Made by a program: the position numbers and the translations under genes. Below are positions 26,281 to 39,152 of a stretch of 64,000 nucleotides of DNA, piece by piece (positions within the stretch are counted from its first letter, which is position 1; every line of letters begins with the position of its first letter). The stretch comes from Litoditis marina (Eukaryota; Nematoda; Chromadorea; Rhabditida; Rhabditidae), in contig CAXIWQ010000004.1 of NCBI GenBank assembly GCA_964036275.1, positions 62,001-126,000 of the forward strand. Reading direction: 5' to 3'. Below the pieces are notes generated by a model. The model had not been told where the DNA came from. It searched no databases and saw nothing but the letters and a program-made list of their open reading frames with translations.

Positions 26281-28554
26281 ACAATTGACCTATTTACAAT
26301 CTTCAGATTGACCTGTGAAAACTTCGGAATCTGGCCGATTCAATATCAGCGCGGCCAAAATTCGAACTTTCTGAGTTTCGATACAGAGCTTGTATACATG
26401 AAAAACCTTTAGTACACTGTTACTACTTAATTGGACTATCTTTCCACTTATAGTAACAACTAACATGAAACAATTGACCTATTTGCAATCTTCAGGTTGA
26501 CCGGTGAAAACTTCGAAATCCGGCCGATTCAATATCAGCGCGGCCAAAATTCGAACTTTCTGAGTTTCGATACAGAGGTTGTATACATGAAAAACCTTTA
26601 GGACACTGTTACTACTCAATTGGACTATTTTCCCACTCATGGTAACAACTAACATGAAACAATTGACCTATTTGCAATCTTCAGGTTGACCGGTGAAAAC
26701 TTCGAAATCCGGCCGATTCAATATCAGCGCGGCCAAAATTCGAACTTTCTGAGTTTCGATACAGAGGTTGTATACATGAAAAACCTTTAGTACACTGTTA
26801 CTACTCAATTGGACTATTTTCCCACTTATAGTAACAACTACCATGAAACAATTGGTTTTCTTACAATCTTCAGATTGACCTGTGAAAACTTCGGAATCCG
26901 GCCGATTCAATATCAGCGCGGCCAAAATTCGAACTTTCTGAGTTTCGATACAGAGCTTGTATACATGAAAAACCTTTAGTACGCTGTTACTACTTAATTG
27001 GACTATTTTTCCACTTATAGTAACAACTAACATGAAACAATTGACCTATTTACAATCTTCAGGTTGACCGGTGAAAACTTCGGAATCCGGCCGATTCAAT
27101 ATCAGCGCGGCCAAAATTCGAACTTTCTGAGTTTCGATACAGAGCTTGTATACATGAAAAACCTTAAGTACACTGTTACTACTCAATTGGACTATCTTCC
27201 CACTTATGGTCACAACTACCATGAAACAATTGGCCTCCTTACAATCTTCAGATTGACCTGTGAAAACTTCGAAATCCGGCCGATTCAATATCAGCGCGGC
27301 CAAAATTCGAGCTTTCTGAGTTTCGATACAGAGCTTGTATACATGAAAAACCTTTAGTACACTGTTACTACTCAATTGGACTGTCTTCCCCATTATTGTA
27401 ACAACTATTATGAAACAATTGGCCTTCGTACAATCTTCAGATTGACCTGTGAAAACTTCGGAATCCGGCCGATTCAATATCAGCGCGGCCAAATTCGAAC
27501 TTTCTGAGTTTCGATACAGAGCTTGTATACATGAAAAACCTTTAGTACGCTGTTACTACTTAATTGGACTATCTTTCCACTTATAGTAACAACTAACATG
27601 AAACAATTGACCTATTTACAATCTTCAGGTTGACCGGTGAAAACTTCGGAATCCGGCCGATTCAATATCAGCGCGGCCAAAATTCGAACTTTCTGAGTTT
27701 CGATACAGAGCTTGTATACATGAAAAACTTAAGTACACTGTTACTACTCAATTGGACTATCTTCCCACTTATGGTCACAACTACCATGAAACAATTGGCC
27801 TCCTTACAATCTTCAGATTGACCTGTGAAAACTTCGAAATCCGGCCGATTCAATATCAGCGCGGCCAAAATTCGAGCTTTCTGAGTTTCGATACAGAGCT
27901 TGTATACATGAAAAACCTTTAGTACACTGTTACTACTCAATTGGACTATCTTCCCACTTATTGTAACAACTATTATGAAACAATTGGCCTTCGTACAATC
28001 TTCAGATTGACCTGTGAAAACTTCGAAATCCGGCCGATTCAATATCAGCGCGGCCAAAATTCGAACTTTCTGAGTTTTGATACAGAGCTTGTATACATGT
28101 AAAACCTTTAGTACACTGTTACTTCTCAATTGGACTATCTTCCCACTTATGGTCACAACTACCATGAAACAATTGGTTTTCTTACAATCTTCAGATTGAC
28201 CTGTGAAAACTTCGGAATCCGGCGATTGAATATCAGCGCGGCCAAAATTCGAACTTTCTGAGTTTCGATACAGAGCTTGTATACATGTAAAACCTTTAGT
28301 ACACTGTTACTACTCAATTGGACTATCTTCCCACTTATGGTCACAACTATTATGAAACAATTGGCCTTCGTACAATCTTCAGATTGACCTGTGAGAACTT
28401 CGGAATCCGGCCGATTGAATATCAGCGCGGCCAAAATTCGAACTTTCTGAGTTTCGATACAGAGCTTGTATACATGAAAAACCTTTAGTACACTGTTACT
28501 ACTCAATTGGACTATCTTCCCACTTATTGTAACAACTATTATGAAACAATTGGC

Positions 28555-28569
28555 CTGGTTGTATCGAAA
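28555..28569 (+). other. Small irregular insertion in a monomer
   Basis: Where neighbours read ATTGGCCTTCGTACAATC, this copy has TGGTTGTATCGAAA between GGCC and CAATC, a net gain of 8 bp. The extra bases resemble short satellite words (GGTTGTAT, ATCGAAA), so a copying error from nearby satellite is more likely than a transposon. Confidence 0.6.
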
Positions 28570-31500
28570 CAATCTTCAGATTGACCTGTGAAAACTTCGA
28601 AATCCGGCCGATTCAATATCAGCGCGGCCAAAATTCGAACTTTCTGAGTTTCGATACAGAGCTTGTATACATGAAAAACCTTTAGTACGCTGTTACTACT
28701 TAATTGGACTATCTTTCCACTTATAGTAACAACTAACATGAAACAATTGACCTATTTACAATCTTCAGGTTGACCGGTGAAAACTTCGGAATCCGGCCGA
28801 TTCAATATCAGCGCGGCCAAAATTCGAACTTTCTGAGTTTCGATACAGAGCTTGTATACATGAAAAACCTTCAGTACACTGTTACTACTCAATTGGACTA
28901 TCTTCCCACTTATGGTCACAACTACCATGAAACAATTGGCCTCCTTACAATCTTCAGATTGACCGGTGAAAACTTCGAAATCCGGCCGATTCAATATCAG
29001 CGCGGCCAAAATTCGAACTTTCTGAGTTTCGATACAGAGCTTGTATACATGAAAAACCTTTAGTACACTGTTACTACTCAATTGGACTATCTTTCCACTT
29101 ATGGTCACAACTACCATGAAACAATTGGCCTCCTTACAATCTTCAGATTGACCGGTGAAAACTTCGAAATCCGGCCGATTCAATATCAGCGCGGCCAAAA
29201 TTCGAACTTTCTGAGTTTCGATACAGAGCTTGTATACATGTAAAACCTTCAGTACACTGTTACTACTCAATTGGACTATCTTCCCACTTATGGTCACAAC
29301 TACCATGAAACAATTGGCCTCCTTACAATCTTCAGATTGACCGGTGAAAACTTCGAAATCCGGCCGATTCAATATCAGCGCGGCCAAAATTCGAACTTTC
29401 TGAGTTTCGATACAGAGCTTGTATACATGAAAAACCTTAAGTACACTGTTACTGATCAATTGGACTATCTTCCCACTTATGGTCACAACTACCATGAAAC
29501 AATTGGCCTCCTTACAATCTTCAGATTGACCTGTGAAAACTTCGAAATCCGGCCGATTCAATATCAGCGCGGCCAAAATTCGAGCTTTCTGAGTTTCGAT
29601 ACAGAGCTTGTATACATGAAAAACCTTTAGTACACTGTTACTTCTCAATTGGACTATCTTCCCACTTATTGTAACAACTATTATGAAACAATTGGCCTTC
29701 GTACAATCTTCAGATTGACCTGTGAAAACTTCGAAATCGGCCGATTCAATATCAGCGCGGCCAAAATTCGAACTTTCTGAGTTTTGATACAGAGCTTGTA
29801 TACATGTAAAACCTTTAGTACACTGTTACTTCTCAATTGGACTATCTTCCCACTTATGGTCACAACTACCATGAAACAATTGGTTTTCTTACAATCTTCA
29901 GATTGACCTGTGAAAACTTCGGAATCCGGCCGATTGAATATCAGCGCGGCCAAAATTCGAACTTTCTGAGTTTCGATACAGAGCTTGTATACATGTAAAA
30001 CCTTTAGTACACTGTTACTACTCAATTGGACTATCTTTCCACTTATGGTCACAACTATTATGAAACAATTGGCCTTCGTACAATCTTCAGATTGACCTGT
30101 GAGAACTTCGGAATCCGGCCGATTGAATATCAGTGCGGCCAAAATTCGAACTTTCTGAGTTTCGATACAGAGCTTGTATACATGAAAAACCTTCCGTACA
30201 CTGTTACCACTTAATTGAACTATCTTCCCACTTATTGTAACAACTATTATGAAACAATTGGTTTCCTTACAATCTTCAGATTGACCTGTGAAAACTTCGG
30301 AATCCGGCCGATTGAATATCAGCGCGGCCAAATTGGAACTTTCTGAGTTTCGATACAGAGCTTGTATACATGAAAAACCTGTAGTACACTGTTACTACTC
30401 AATTGGACCATCTCCCCACTTATAGTAACAACTACCATGAAACAATTGGTTTTCTTACAATCTTCAGATTGACCTGTGAAAACTTCGGAATCCGGCCGAT
30501 TGAATATCAGCGCGGCCAAAATTCGAACTTTCTGAGTTTCGATACAGAGCTTGTATACATGAAAAACCTTCCGTACACTGTTACCACTTAATTGAACTAT
30601 CTTCCCACTTATTGTAACAACTATTATGAAACAATTGGTTTCCTTACAATCTTCAGATTGACCTGTGAAAACTTCGGAATCCGGCCGATTGAATATCAGC
30701 GCGGCCAAAATTGGAACTTTCTGAGTTTCGATACAGAGCTTGTATACATGAAAAACCTGTAGTACACTGTTACTACTCAATTGGACTATCTTCCCACTTA
30801 TGGTCACAACTACCATGAAACAATTGGCCTCCTTACAATCTTCAGATTGACCGGTGAAAACTTCGAAATCCGGCCGATTCAATATCAGCGCGGCCAAAAT
30901 TCGAACTTTCTGAGTTTCGATACAGAGCTTGTATACATGAAAAACCTTTAGTACACTGTTACTACTCAATTGGACTATCTTTCCACTTATGGTCACAACT
31001 ATTATGAAACAATTGGCCTTCGTACAATCTTCAGATTGACCTGTGAGAACTTCGGAATCCGGCCGATTGAATATCAGTGCGCCAAAATTCGAACTTTCTG
31101 AGTTTCGATACAGAGCTTGTATACATGAAAAACCTTCCGTACACTGTTACCACTTAATTGAACTATCTTCCCACTTATTGTAACAACTATTATAAAACAA
31201 TTGGTTTCCTTACAATCTTCAGATTGACCTGTGAAAACTTCGGAATCCGGCCGATTGAATATCAGCGCGGCCAAAATTGGAACTTTCTGAGTTTCGATAC
31301 AGAGCTTGTATACATGAAAAACCTGTAGTACACTGTTACTACTCAATTGGACCATCTCCCCACTTATAGTAACAACTACCATGAAACAATTGGTTTTCTT
31401 ACAATCTTCAGATTGACCTGTGAAAACTTCGGAATCCGGCCGATTGAATATCAGCGCGGCCAAATTCGAACTTTCTGAGTTTCGATACAGAGCTTGTATA

Positions 31501-32393
31501 CATGAAAAACCTTCCGTACACTGTTACCACTTAATTGAACTATCTTCCCACTTATTGTAACAACTATTATGAAACAATTGGTTTCCTTACAATCTTCAGA
31601 TTGACCTGTGAAAACTTCGGAATCCGGCCGATTGAATATCAGCGCGGCCAAAATTGGAACTTTCTGAGTTTCGATACAGAGCTTGTATACATGAAAAACC
31701 TGTAGTACACTGTTACTACTCAATTGGACTATCTTCCCACTTATGGTCACAACTACCATGAAACAATTGGCCTCCTTACAATCTTCAGATTGACCGGTGA
31801 AAACTTCGAAATCCGGCCGATTCAATATCAGCGCGGCCAAAATTCGAACTTTCTGAGTTTCGATACAGAGCTTGTATACATGAAAAACCTTAAGTACACT
31901 GTTACTGATCAATTGGACTATCTTCCCACTTATGGTCACAACTACCATGAAACAATTGGCCTCCTTACAATCTTCAGATTGACCGGTGAAAACTTCGAAA
32001 TCCGGCCGATTCAATATCAGCGCGGCCAAAATTCGAACTTTCTGAGTTTCGATACAGAGCTTGTATACATGAAAAACCTTAAGTACACTGTTACTGATCA
32101 ATTGGACGATCTTCCACTTATGGTCACAACTACCATGAAACAATTGGCCTCCTTACAATCTTCAGATTGACCTGTGAAAACTTCGAAATCCGGCCGATTC
32201 AATATCAGCGCGGCCAAAATTCGAGCTTTCTGAGTTTCGATACAGAGCTTGTATACATGAAAAACCTTTAGTACACTGTTACTTCTCAATTGGACTATCT
32301 TCCCACTTATTGTAACAACTATTATGAAACAATTGGCCTTCGTACAATCTTCAGATTGACCTGTGAAAACTTCGAAATCCGGCCGATTCAATA

Positions 32394-34214
32394 TCAGCGC
32401 GGCCAAATTCGAACTTTCTGAGTTTTGATACAGAGCTTGTATACATGTAAAACCTTTAGTACACTGTTACTTCTCAATTGGACTATCTTCCCACTTATGG
32501 TCACAACTACCATGAAACAATTGGTTTTCTTACAATCTTCAGATTGACCTGTGAAAACTTCGGAATCCGGCCGATTGAATATCAGCGCGGCCAAAATTCG
32601 AACTTTCTGAGTTTCGATACAGAGCTTGTATACATGAAAAACCTTAAGTACACTGTTACTGATCAATTGGACTATCTTCCCACTTATGGTCACAACTACC
32701 ATGAAACAATTGGCCTCCTTACAATCTTCAGATTGACCTGTGAAAACTTCGAAATCCGGCCGATTCAATATCAGCGCGGCCAAAATTCGAGCTTTCTGAG
32801 TTTCGATACAGAGCTTGTATACATGAAAAACCTTTAGTACACTGTTACTTCTCAATTGGACTATCTTCCCACTTATTGTAACAACTATTATGAAACAATT
32901 GGCCTTCGTACAATCTTCAGATTGACCTGTGAAAACTTCGAAATCCGGCCGATTCAATATCAGCGCGGCCAAAATTCGAACTTTCTGAGTTTTGATACAG
33001 AGCTTGTATACATGTAAAACCTTTAGTACACTGTTACTTCTCAATTGGACTATCTTCCCACTTATGGTCACAACTACCATGAAACAATTGGTTTTCTTAC
33101 AATCTTCAGATTGACCTGTGAAAACTTCGGAATCCGGCCGATTGAATATCAGCGCGGCCAAAATTCGAACTTTCTGAGTTTCGATACAGAGCTTGTATAC
33201 ATGTAAAACCTTTAGTACACTGTTACTACTCAATTGGACTATCTTTCCACTTATGGTCACAACTATTATGAAACAATTGGCCTTCGTACAATCTTCAGAT
33301 TGACCTGTGAGAACTTCGGAATCCGGCCGATTGAATATCAGTGCGGCCAAAATTCGAACTTTCAGAGTTTCGATACAGAGCTTGTATACATGAAAAACCT
33401 TCCGTACACTGTTACCACTTAATTGAACTATCTTCCCACTTATTGTAACAACTATTATGAAACAATTGGTTTCCTTACAATCTTCAGATTGACCTGTGAA
33501 AACTTCGGAATCCGGCCGATTGAATATCAGCGCGGCCAAAATTGGAACTTTCTGAGTTTCGATACAGAGCTTGTATACATGAAAAACCTGTAGTACACTG
33601 TTACTACTCAATTGGACCATCTCCCCACTTATAGTAACAACTACCATGAAACAATTGGTTTTCTTACAATCTTCAGATTGACCTGTGAAAACTTCGGAAT
33701 CCGGCCGATTGAATATCAGCGCGGCCAAAATTCGAACTTTCTGAGTTTCGATACAGAGCTTGTATACATGAAAAACCTTTAGTACACTGTTACTACTTAA
33801 TTGGACTATCTTTCCACTTATGGTAACAACTACCATGAAACAATTGGTTTTCTTACAATCTTCAGATTGACCTGTGAAAAGTTCGGAATCCGGCCGATTG
33901 AATATCAGCGCGGCCAAAATTCGAACTTTCTGAGTTTCGATACAGAGCTTGTATACATGAAAAACCTTTAGTACGCTGTTACTACTTAATTGGACTATCT
34001 TTCCACTTATTGTAACAACTATTATGAAACAATTGGCCTTCGTACAATCTTCAGATTGACCTGTGAAAACTTCGGAATCCGGCCGATTCAATATCAGCGC
34101 GGCCAAAATTCGAACTTTCTTAGTTTCGATACAGAGCTTGTATACATGAAACACCTTTAGTACGCTGTTACTACTTAATTGGACTATCTTTCCACTTATA
34201 GTAACAACTAACAT
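32394..34214 (-). other. Longest open frame (606 codons) across monomers, judged non-coding
   Basis: The frame crosses nearly ten monomers because the period is a multiple of three and these copies happen to lack the ACCTATTTAC stop variant. The translation is a 63-residue repeat of the type VFHVYKLCIETQKVRILAAL with no recognised domain. Against coding: the plus strand is open over much of the same DNA, 1-, 4- and 8-bp frameshifts are amplified as part of higher-order repeats elsewhere, and start and stop positions simply follow monomer variants. I list it only because it is the longest frame in the window. Confidence 0.85.
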
Positions 34215-34321
34215 GAAACAATTGACCTATTTACAATCTTCAGGTTGACCGGTGAAAACTTCGGAATCCGGCCGATTGAATATCAGCGCGGCCAAAATTC
34301 GAACTTTCTGAGTTTCGATAC

Positions 34322-34328
34322 AGAGCTT
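34322..34328. repeat. Target-site duplication AGAGCTT, left
   Basis: These are satellite bases that normally read ACAGAGCTTGTATAC. This copy abuts the 3' tail of the retrotransposon fragment. Confidence 0.85.
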
Positions 34329-34357
34329 TAAGATTTCAAGATTTCAAGATTTATTAG
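34329..34357 (-). repeat. Tandem 3' tail and AATAAA of the retrotransposon
   Basis: On the plus strand ATTTCAAG occurs twice in succession (34,333-34,340 and 34,341-34,348) with partial units on either side. The adjoining TTTATT (34,350-34,355) is AATAAA on the element's strand, eight bases after the TGA stop. The 8-bp tail unit takes the place of poly(A). Confidence 0.8.
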
Positions 34358-34363
34358 ATCACT

Positions 34364-34621
34364 TCAAATCGTTGCGAAATGGTGTTCCTTGACTGCCCTC
34401 CAGATATCTTTATCTCTGCATACTCGGAATATCTCTTCGCCACGGATATTGGGTGGCCGGACTCGGCCTCTTCTCACGGTTCGGTTATAACTCCGAACTG
34501 CCTCGACAAGTTCATCACGCCAACGGACCATTGGACGGCCACGCACCCGCTCTCGATCAAACGGACGCCACTCGGAAACGATCAGGGACCAACGACTCTT
34601 CGACATATGGGCAGAGATTCG
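34364..34621 (-). pseudogene. C-terminal remnant of a retrotransposon ORF2-type polyprotein
   Basis: The frame is open from the insertion edge, adding five residues (RISAH) before the first methionine, to a TGA stop. That gives 85 codons of what is normally a protein of about 1,000 residues with endonuclease and reverse transcriptase domains. Both catalytic domains are missing. What remains fits the conserved tail seen after the reverse transcriptase domain in animal RTE-, CR1- and Jockey-like elements: SRW near residues 9-11, EWRP near 17-20, RGRPMVRWRDEL near 27-38, and a C-terminal DKDIWRAVKEH. There is no internal stop or frameshift, so the insertion is probably fairly young. The methionine at 34,604-34,606 is not a real start. 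It has no promoter or partner gene and is not expected to be functional. Confidence 0.85.
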
Positions 34622-34622
34622 A

Positions 34623-34629
34623 AGAGCTT
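34623..34629. repeat. Target-site duplication AGAGCTT, right
   Basis: This second copy lies at the truncated 5' end of the fragment. The satellite continues immediately as GTATACATGAAAAACC. Confidence 0.85.
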
Positions 34630-34709
34630 GTATACATGAAAAACCTTCCGTACACTGTTACCACTTATCTGGACTATCTTCCCACTTATTGTAACAACTA
34701 TTATGAAAC
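34630..34709 (+). repeat. Satellite segment between two insertions
   Basis: This is about 80 bp of ordinary monomer from GTATACATG to TTATGAAAC. It joins in register with the monomer left of the retrotransposon and with the satellite right of the next insert. The two insertions therefore hit the same monomer. Confidence 0.85.
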
Positions 34710-34815
34710 ATGATTAGGTTAATGTGCTCAGTAAGAGATAAACTCAAAACCGTTTCGACCCTGATTCAAGACGGTTTTGGGTTTTCTCAGAGGGTTGGGT
34801 CATCATCAGTTGAAC
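34710..34815 (+). mobile_element. 106-bp fragment of the foldback element's arm
   Basis: This segment aligns without gaps to 42,141-42,246, the outer part of the left arm of the element at 42,085-42,711, with two adjacent mismatches (AA here, GT there, at 34,740-34,741). It interrupts a monomer at GAAACA/ATTGG with almost no satellite base lost, and no clear target duplication is visible. Its inner edge lies exactly where a nested hairpin of the arm begins (CCCTCTGAG at 42,247), which suggests breakage or stalled copying at that structure. Confidence 0.85.
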
Positions 34816-37800
34816 ATTGGCCTTTGTACAATGTTCAGATTGACCTGTGAAAACTTCGAAATCCGGCCGATTCAATATCAGCGCGGCCAAAATTCGAACT
34901 TTCTGAGTTTCGATACAGAGCTTGTCTACATGAAAAACCTTTAGTACACTGTTACTACTCAGTTGGACTATCTCCCCACTTATAGTAACAACTACCATGG
35001 AACAATTGGTTTTCTTACAATCTTCAGATTGACCTGTGAAAACTTCGGAATCCGGCCGATTGAATATCAGCGCGGCCAAAATTCGAACTTTCTGAGTTTC
35101 GATACAGAGCTTGTATACATGAAAAACCTTTAGTACGCTGTTACTACTTAATTGGACTACCTTTCCACTTATAGTAACAACTAACATGAAACAATTGACA
35201 TATTTACAATCTTCAGGTTGACCGGTGAAAACTTCGAAATCCGGCCGATTCAATATCAGCGCGGCCAATATTCGAACTTTCTGAGTTTCGATACAGAGCT
35301 TGTATACATGTAAAACCTTTAGTACACTGTTACTACTCAATTGGACTATCTTCCCACTTATGGTCACAACTACCATAAAACAATTGGCCTCCTTACAATC
35401 TTCAGATTGACCGGTGAAAACTTCGAAATCCGGCCGATTCAATATCAGCGCGGCCAAAATTCGAACTTTCTGAGTTTCGATACAGAGCTTGTATACATGA
35501 AAAACCTTTAGTACACTGTTACTACTCAATTGGACTATCTTCCCACTTATTGTAACAACTATTATGAAACAATTGGCCTTCGTACAATCTCCAGATTGAC
35601 CTGTGAAAACTTCGAAATCCGGCCGATTCAATATCTGCGCGGCCAAAATTCGAACTTTATGAGTTTCGATACAGAGCTTGTATACATGAAAAACCTTTAG
35701 TACACTGTTACTACTCAGTTGGACTATTTCCCCACTTATAGTAACAACTACCATGGAACAATTGGTTTTCTTACAATCTTCAGATTGACCTGTGAAAACT
35801 TCGGAATCCGGCCGATTGAATATCAGCACGGCCAAAATTCGAACTTTCTGAGTTTCGATACAGAGCTTGTATACCTGAAAAACCTTTAGTACGCTGTTAC
35901 TACTTAATTGGACTATCTTTCCACTTATAGTAACAACTAACATGAAACAATTGACTTATTTACAATCTTCAGGTTGACCGGTGAAAACCTCGAAATCCGG
36001 CCGATTCAATATCAGCGCGGCCAATATTCGAACTTTCTGAGTTTCGATACAGAGCTTGTATACATGTAAAACCTTTAGTACACTGTTACTACTCAATTGG
36101 ACTATCTTCCCACTTATGGTCACAACTACCATAAAACAATTGGCCTCCTTACAATCTTCAGATTGACCGGTGAAAACTTCGAAATCCGGCCGATTCAATA
36201 TCAGCGCGGCCAAAATTCGAACTTTCTGAGTTTCGATACAGAGCTTGTATACATGAAAAACCTTTAGTACACTGTTACTACTCAATTGGACTATCTTCCC
36301 ACTTCTTGTAACAACTATTATAAAACAATTGGCCTTCGTACAATCTCCAGATTGACCTGTGAAAACTTCGAAATCCGGCCGATTGAATATCAACGCGGCC
36401 AAAATTCGAACTTTCTGAGTTTCGATACAGAGCTTGTATACATGAAAAACCTTTAGTACACTGTTACTACTCAGTTGGACTATCTCCCCACTTATAGTAA
36501 CAACTACCATGAAACAATTGGTTTTCTTACAATCTTCAGATTGACCTGTGAAAACTTCGGAATCCGGCCGATTGAATATCAGCGCGGCCAAAATTCGAAC
36601 TTTCTGAGTTTCGATACAGAGCTTGTATACATGAAAAACCTTTAGTACACTGTTACTACTCAATTGGACTATCTTCCCACTTCTTGTAACAACTATTATA
36701 AAACAATTGGCCTTCGTACAATCTCCAGATTGACCTGTGAAAACTTCGAAATCCGGCCGATTCAATATCTGCGCGGCCAAAATTCGAACTTTCTGAGTTT
36801 CGATACAGAGCTTGTATACATGAAAAACCTTTAGTACACTGTTACTACTCAGTTGGACTATCTCCCCACTTATAGTAACAACTACCATGGAACAATTGGT
36901 TTTCTTACAATCTCCAGATTGACCTGTGAAAACTTCGAAATCCGGCCGATTCAATATCTGCGCGGCCAAAATTCGAACTTTCTGAGTTTCGATACAGAGC
37001 TTGTATACATGAAAAACCTTTAGTACACTGTTACTACTCAGTTGGACTATCTCCCCACTTATAGTAACAACTAACATGAAACAATTGACCTATTTACAAT
37101 CTTCAGGTTGACCGGTGAAAACTTCGAAATCCGGCCGATTCAATATCAGCGCGGCCAATATTCGAACTTTCTGAGTTTCGATACAGAGCTTGTATACATG
37201 TAAAACCTTTAGTACACTGTTACTACTCAATCGGACCATCTCCCCACTTATGGTCACAACTACCATGAAACAATTGGCCTCCTTACAATCTTCAGATTGA
37301 CCGGTGAAAACTTCGAAATCCGGCCGATTCAATATCAGCGCGGCCAAAATTCGAACTTTCTGAGTTTCGATACAGAGCTTGTATACATGAAAAACCTTCA
37401 GTACTACTCAATTGGACTATCTTCCCACTTATTGTAACAACTATTATGAAACAATTGGCCTTCGTACAATCTCCAGATTGACCTGTGAAAACTTCGAAAT
37501 CCGGCCGATTGAATATCAACGCGGCCAAAATTCGAACTTTCTGAGTTTCGATACAGAGCTTGTATACATGAAAAACCTTTAGTACACTGTTACTACTCAG
37601 TTGGACTATCTCCCCACTTATAGTAACAACTACCATGAAACAATTGGTTTTCTTACAATCTTCAGATTGACCTGTGAAAACTTCGGAATCCGGCCGATTG
37701 AATATCAGCGCGGCCAAAATTCGAACTTTCTGAGTTTCGATACAGAGCTTGTATACATGAAAAACCTTTAGTACGCTGTTACTACTTAATTGGACTATCT

Positions 37801-39152
37801 TTCCACTTATAGTAACAACTAACCTGAAACAATTGACCTATTTACAATCTTCAGGTTGACCGGTGAAAACTTCGAAATCCGGCCGATTCAATATCAGCGC
37901 GGCCAATATTCGAACTTTCTGAGTTTCGATACAGAGCTTGTATACATGTAAAACCTTTAGTACACTGTTACTACTCAATTGGACCATCTCCCCACTTATG
38001 GTCACAACTACCATGAAACAATTGGCCTCCTTACAATCTTCAGATTGACCGGTGAAAACTTCGAAATCCGGCCGATTCAATATCAGCGCGGCCAAAATTC
38101 GAACTTTCTGAGTTTCGATACAGAGCTTGTATACATGTAAAACCTTTAGTACACTGTTACTACTCAATCGGACCATCTCCCCACTTATGGTCACAACTAC
38201 CATGAAACAATTGGCCTCCTTACAATCTTCAGATTGACCGGTGAAAACTTCGAAATCCGGCCGATTCAATATCAGCGCGGCCAAAATTCGAACTTTCTGA
38301 GTTTCGATACAGAGCTTGTATACATGAAAAACCTTCAGTACTACTCAATTGGACTATCTTCCCACTTATTGTAACAACTATTATGAAACAATTGGCCTTC
38401 GTACAATCTCCAGATTGACCTGTGAAAACTTCGAAATCCGGCCGATTGAATATCAACGCGGCCAAAATTCGAACTTTCTGAGTTTCGATACAGAGCTTGT
38501 ATACATGAAAAACCTTTAGTACACTGTTACTACTCAGTTGGACTATCTCCCCACTTATAGTAACAACTACCATGAAACAATTGGTTTTCTTACAATCTTC
38601 AGATTGACCTGTGAAAACTTCGGAATCCGGCCGATTGAATATCAGCGCGGCCAAAATTCGAACTTTCTGAGTTTCGATACAGAGCTTGTATACATGAAAA
38701 ACCTTTAGTACACTGTTACTACTCAATTGGACTATCTTCCCACTTCTTGTAACAACTATTATAAAACAATTGGCCTTCGTACAATCTCCAGATTGACCTG
38801 TGAAAACTTCGAAATCCGGCCGATTCAATATCTGCGCGGCCAAAATTCGAACTTTCTGAGTTTCGATACAGAGCTTGTATACATGAAAAACCTTTAGTAC
38901 ACTGTTACTACTCAGTTGGACTATCTCCCCACTTATAGTAACAACTACCATGGAACAATTGGTTTTCTTACAATCTTCAGATTGACCTGTGAAAACTTCG
39001 GAATCCGGCCGATTGAATATCAGCGCGGCCAAAATTCGAACTTTCTGAGTTTCGATACAGAGCTTGTATACATGAAAAACCTTTAGTACGCTGTTACTAC
39101 TTAATTGGACTATCTTTCCACTTATAGTAACAACTAACATGAAACAATTGAC

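Larger units (their letters stand above)
26281..34328 (+). repeat. Satellite block VI, arrival of the GGTCAC monomer class
   Basis: The variant TTATGGTCACAACTACCATG with ATTGGCCTCCTTAC first appears near 27,205 and is common from here on. The GAGGTTGTATAC variant, frequent to the left, is last seen near 26,770. Partial internal duplications are visible at offsets 566 (27,064 and 27,630), 1,132 (30,331 and 31,463) and 3,208 (30,026 and 33,234). A small irregular insertion lies near 28,555. No gene is seen. The satellite ends at GAGCTT next to the retrotransposon fragment. Confidence 0.8.
34329..34622 (-). mobile_element. 5'-truncated non-LTR retrotransposon fragment (RTE/CR1-like 3' end)
   Basis: This 294-bp segment interrupts a monomer. 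It is flanked by a 7-bp direct repeat AGAGCTT (34,322-34,328 and 34,623-34,629). Read on the minus strand it contains the last 85 codons of a reverse-transcriptase-type ORF, a TGA stop at 34,364-34,366, an AATAAA at 34,350-34,355 and a short tail of 8-bp tandem repeats ending at the target duplication. Strong 5' truncation, a variable-length target duplication and a repeated 3' tail are the marks of target-primed reverse transcription. RTE and CR1 clades both end in short tandem repeats, and I cannot choose between them from 294 bp. Confidence 0.88.

Noticed and set aside
34379..34713. Two plus-strand frames of 86 codons over the retrotransposon fragment
   Set aside because: They are antisense to the recognised reverse-transcriptase tail and run from the insert into satellite, so they are shadows.
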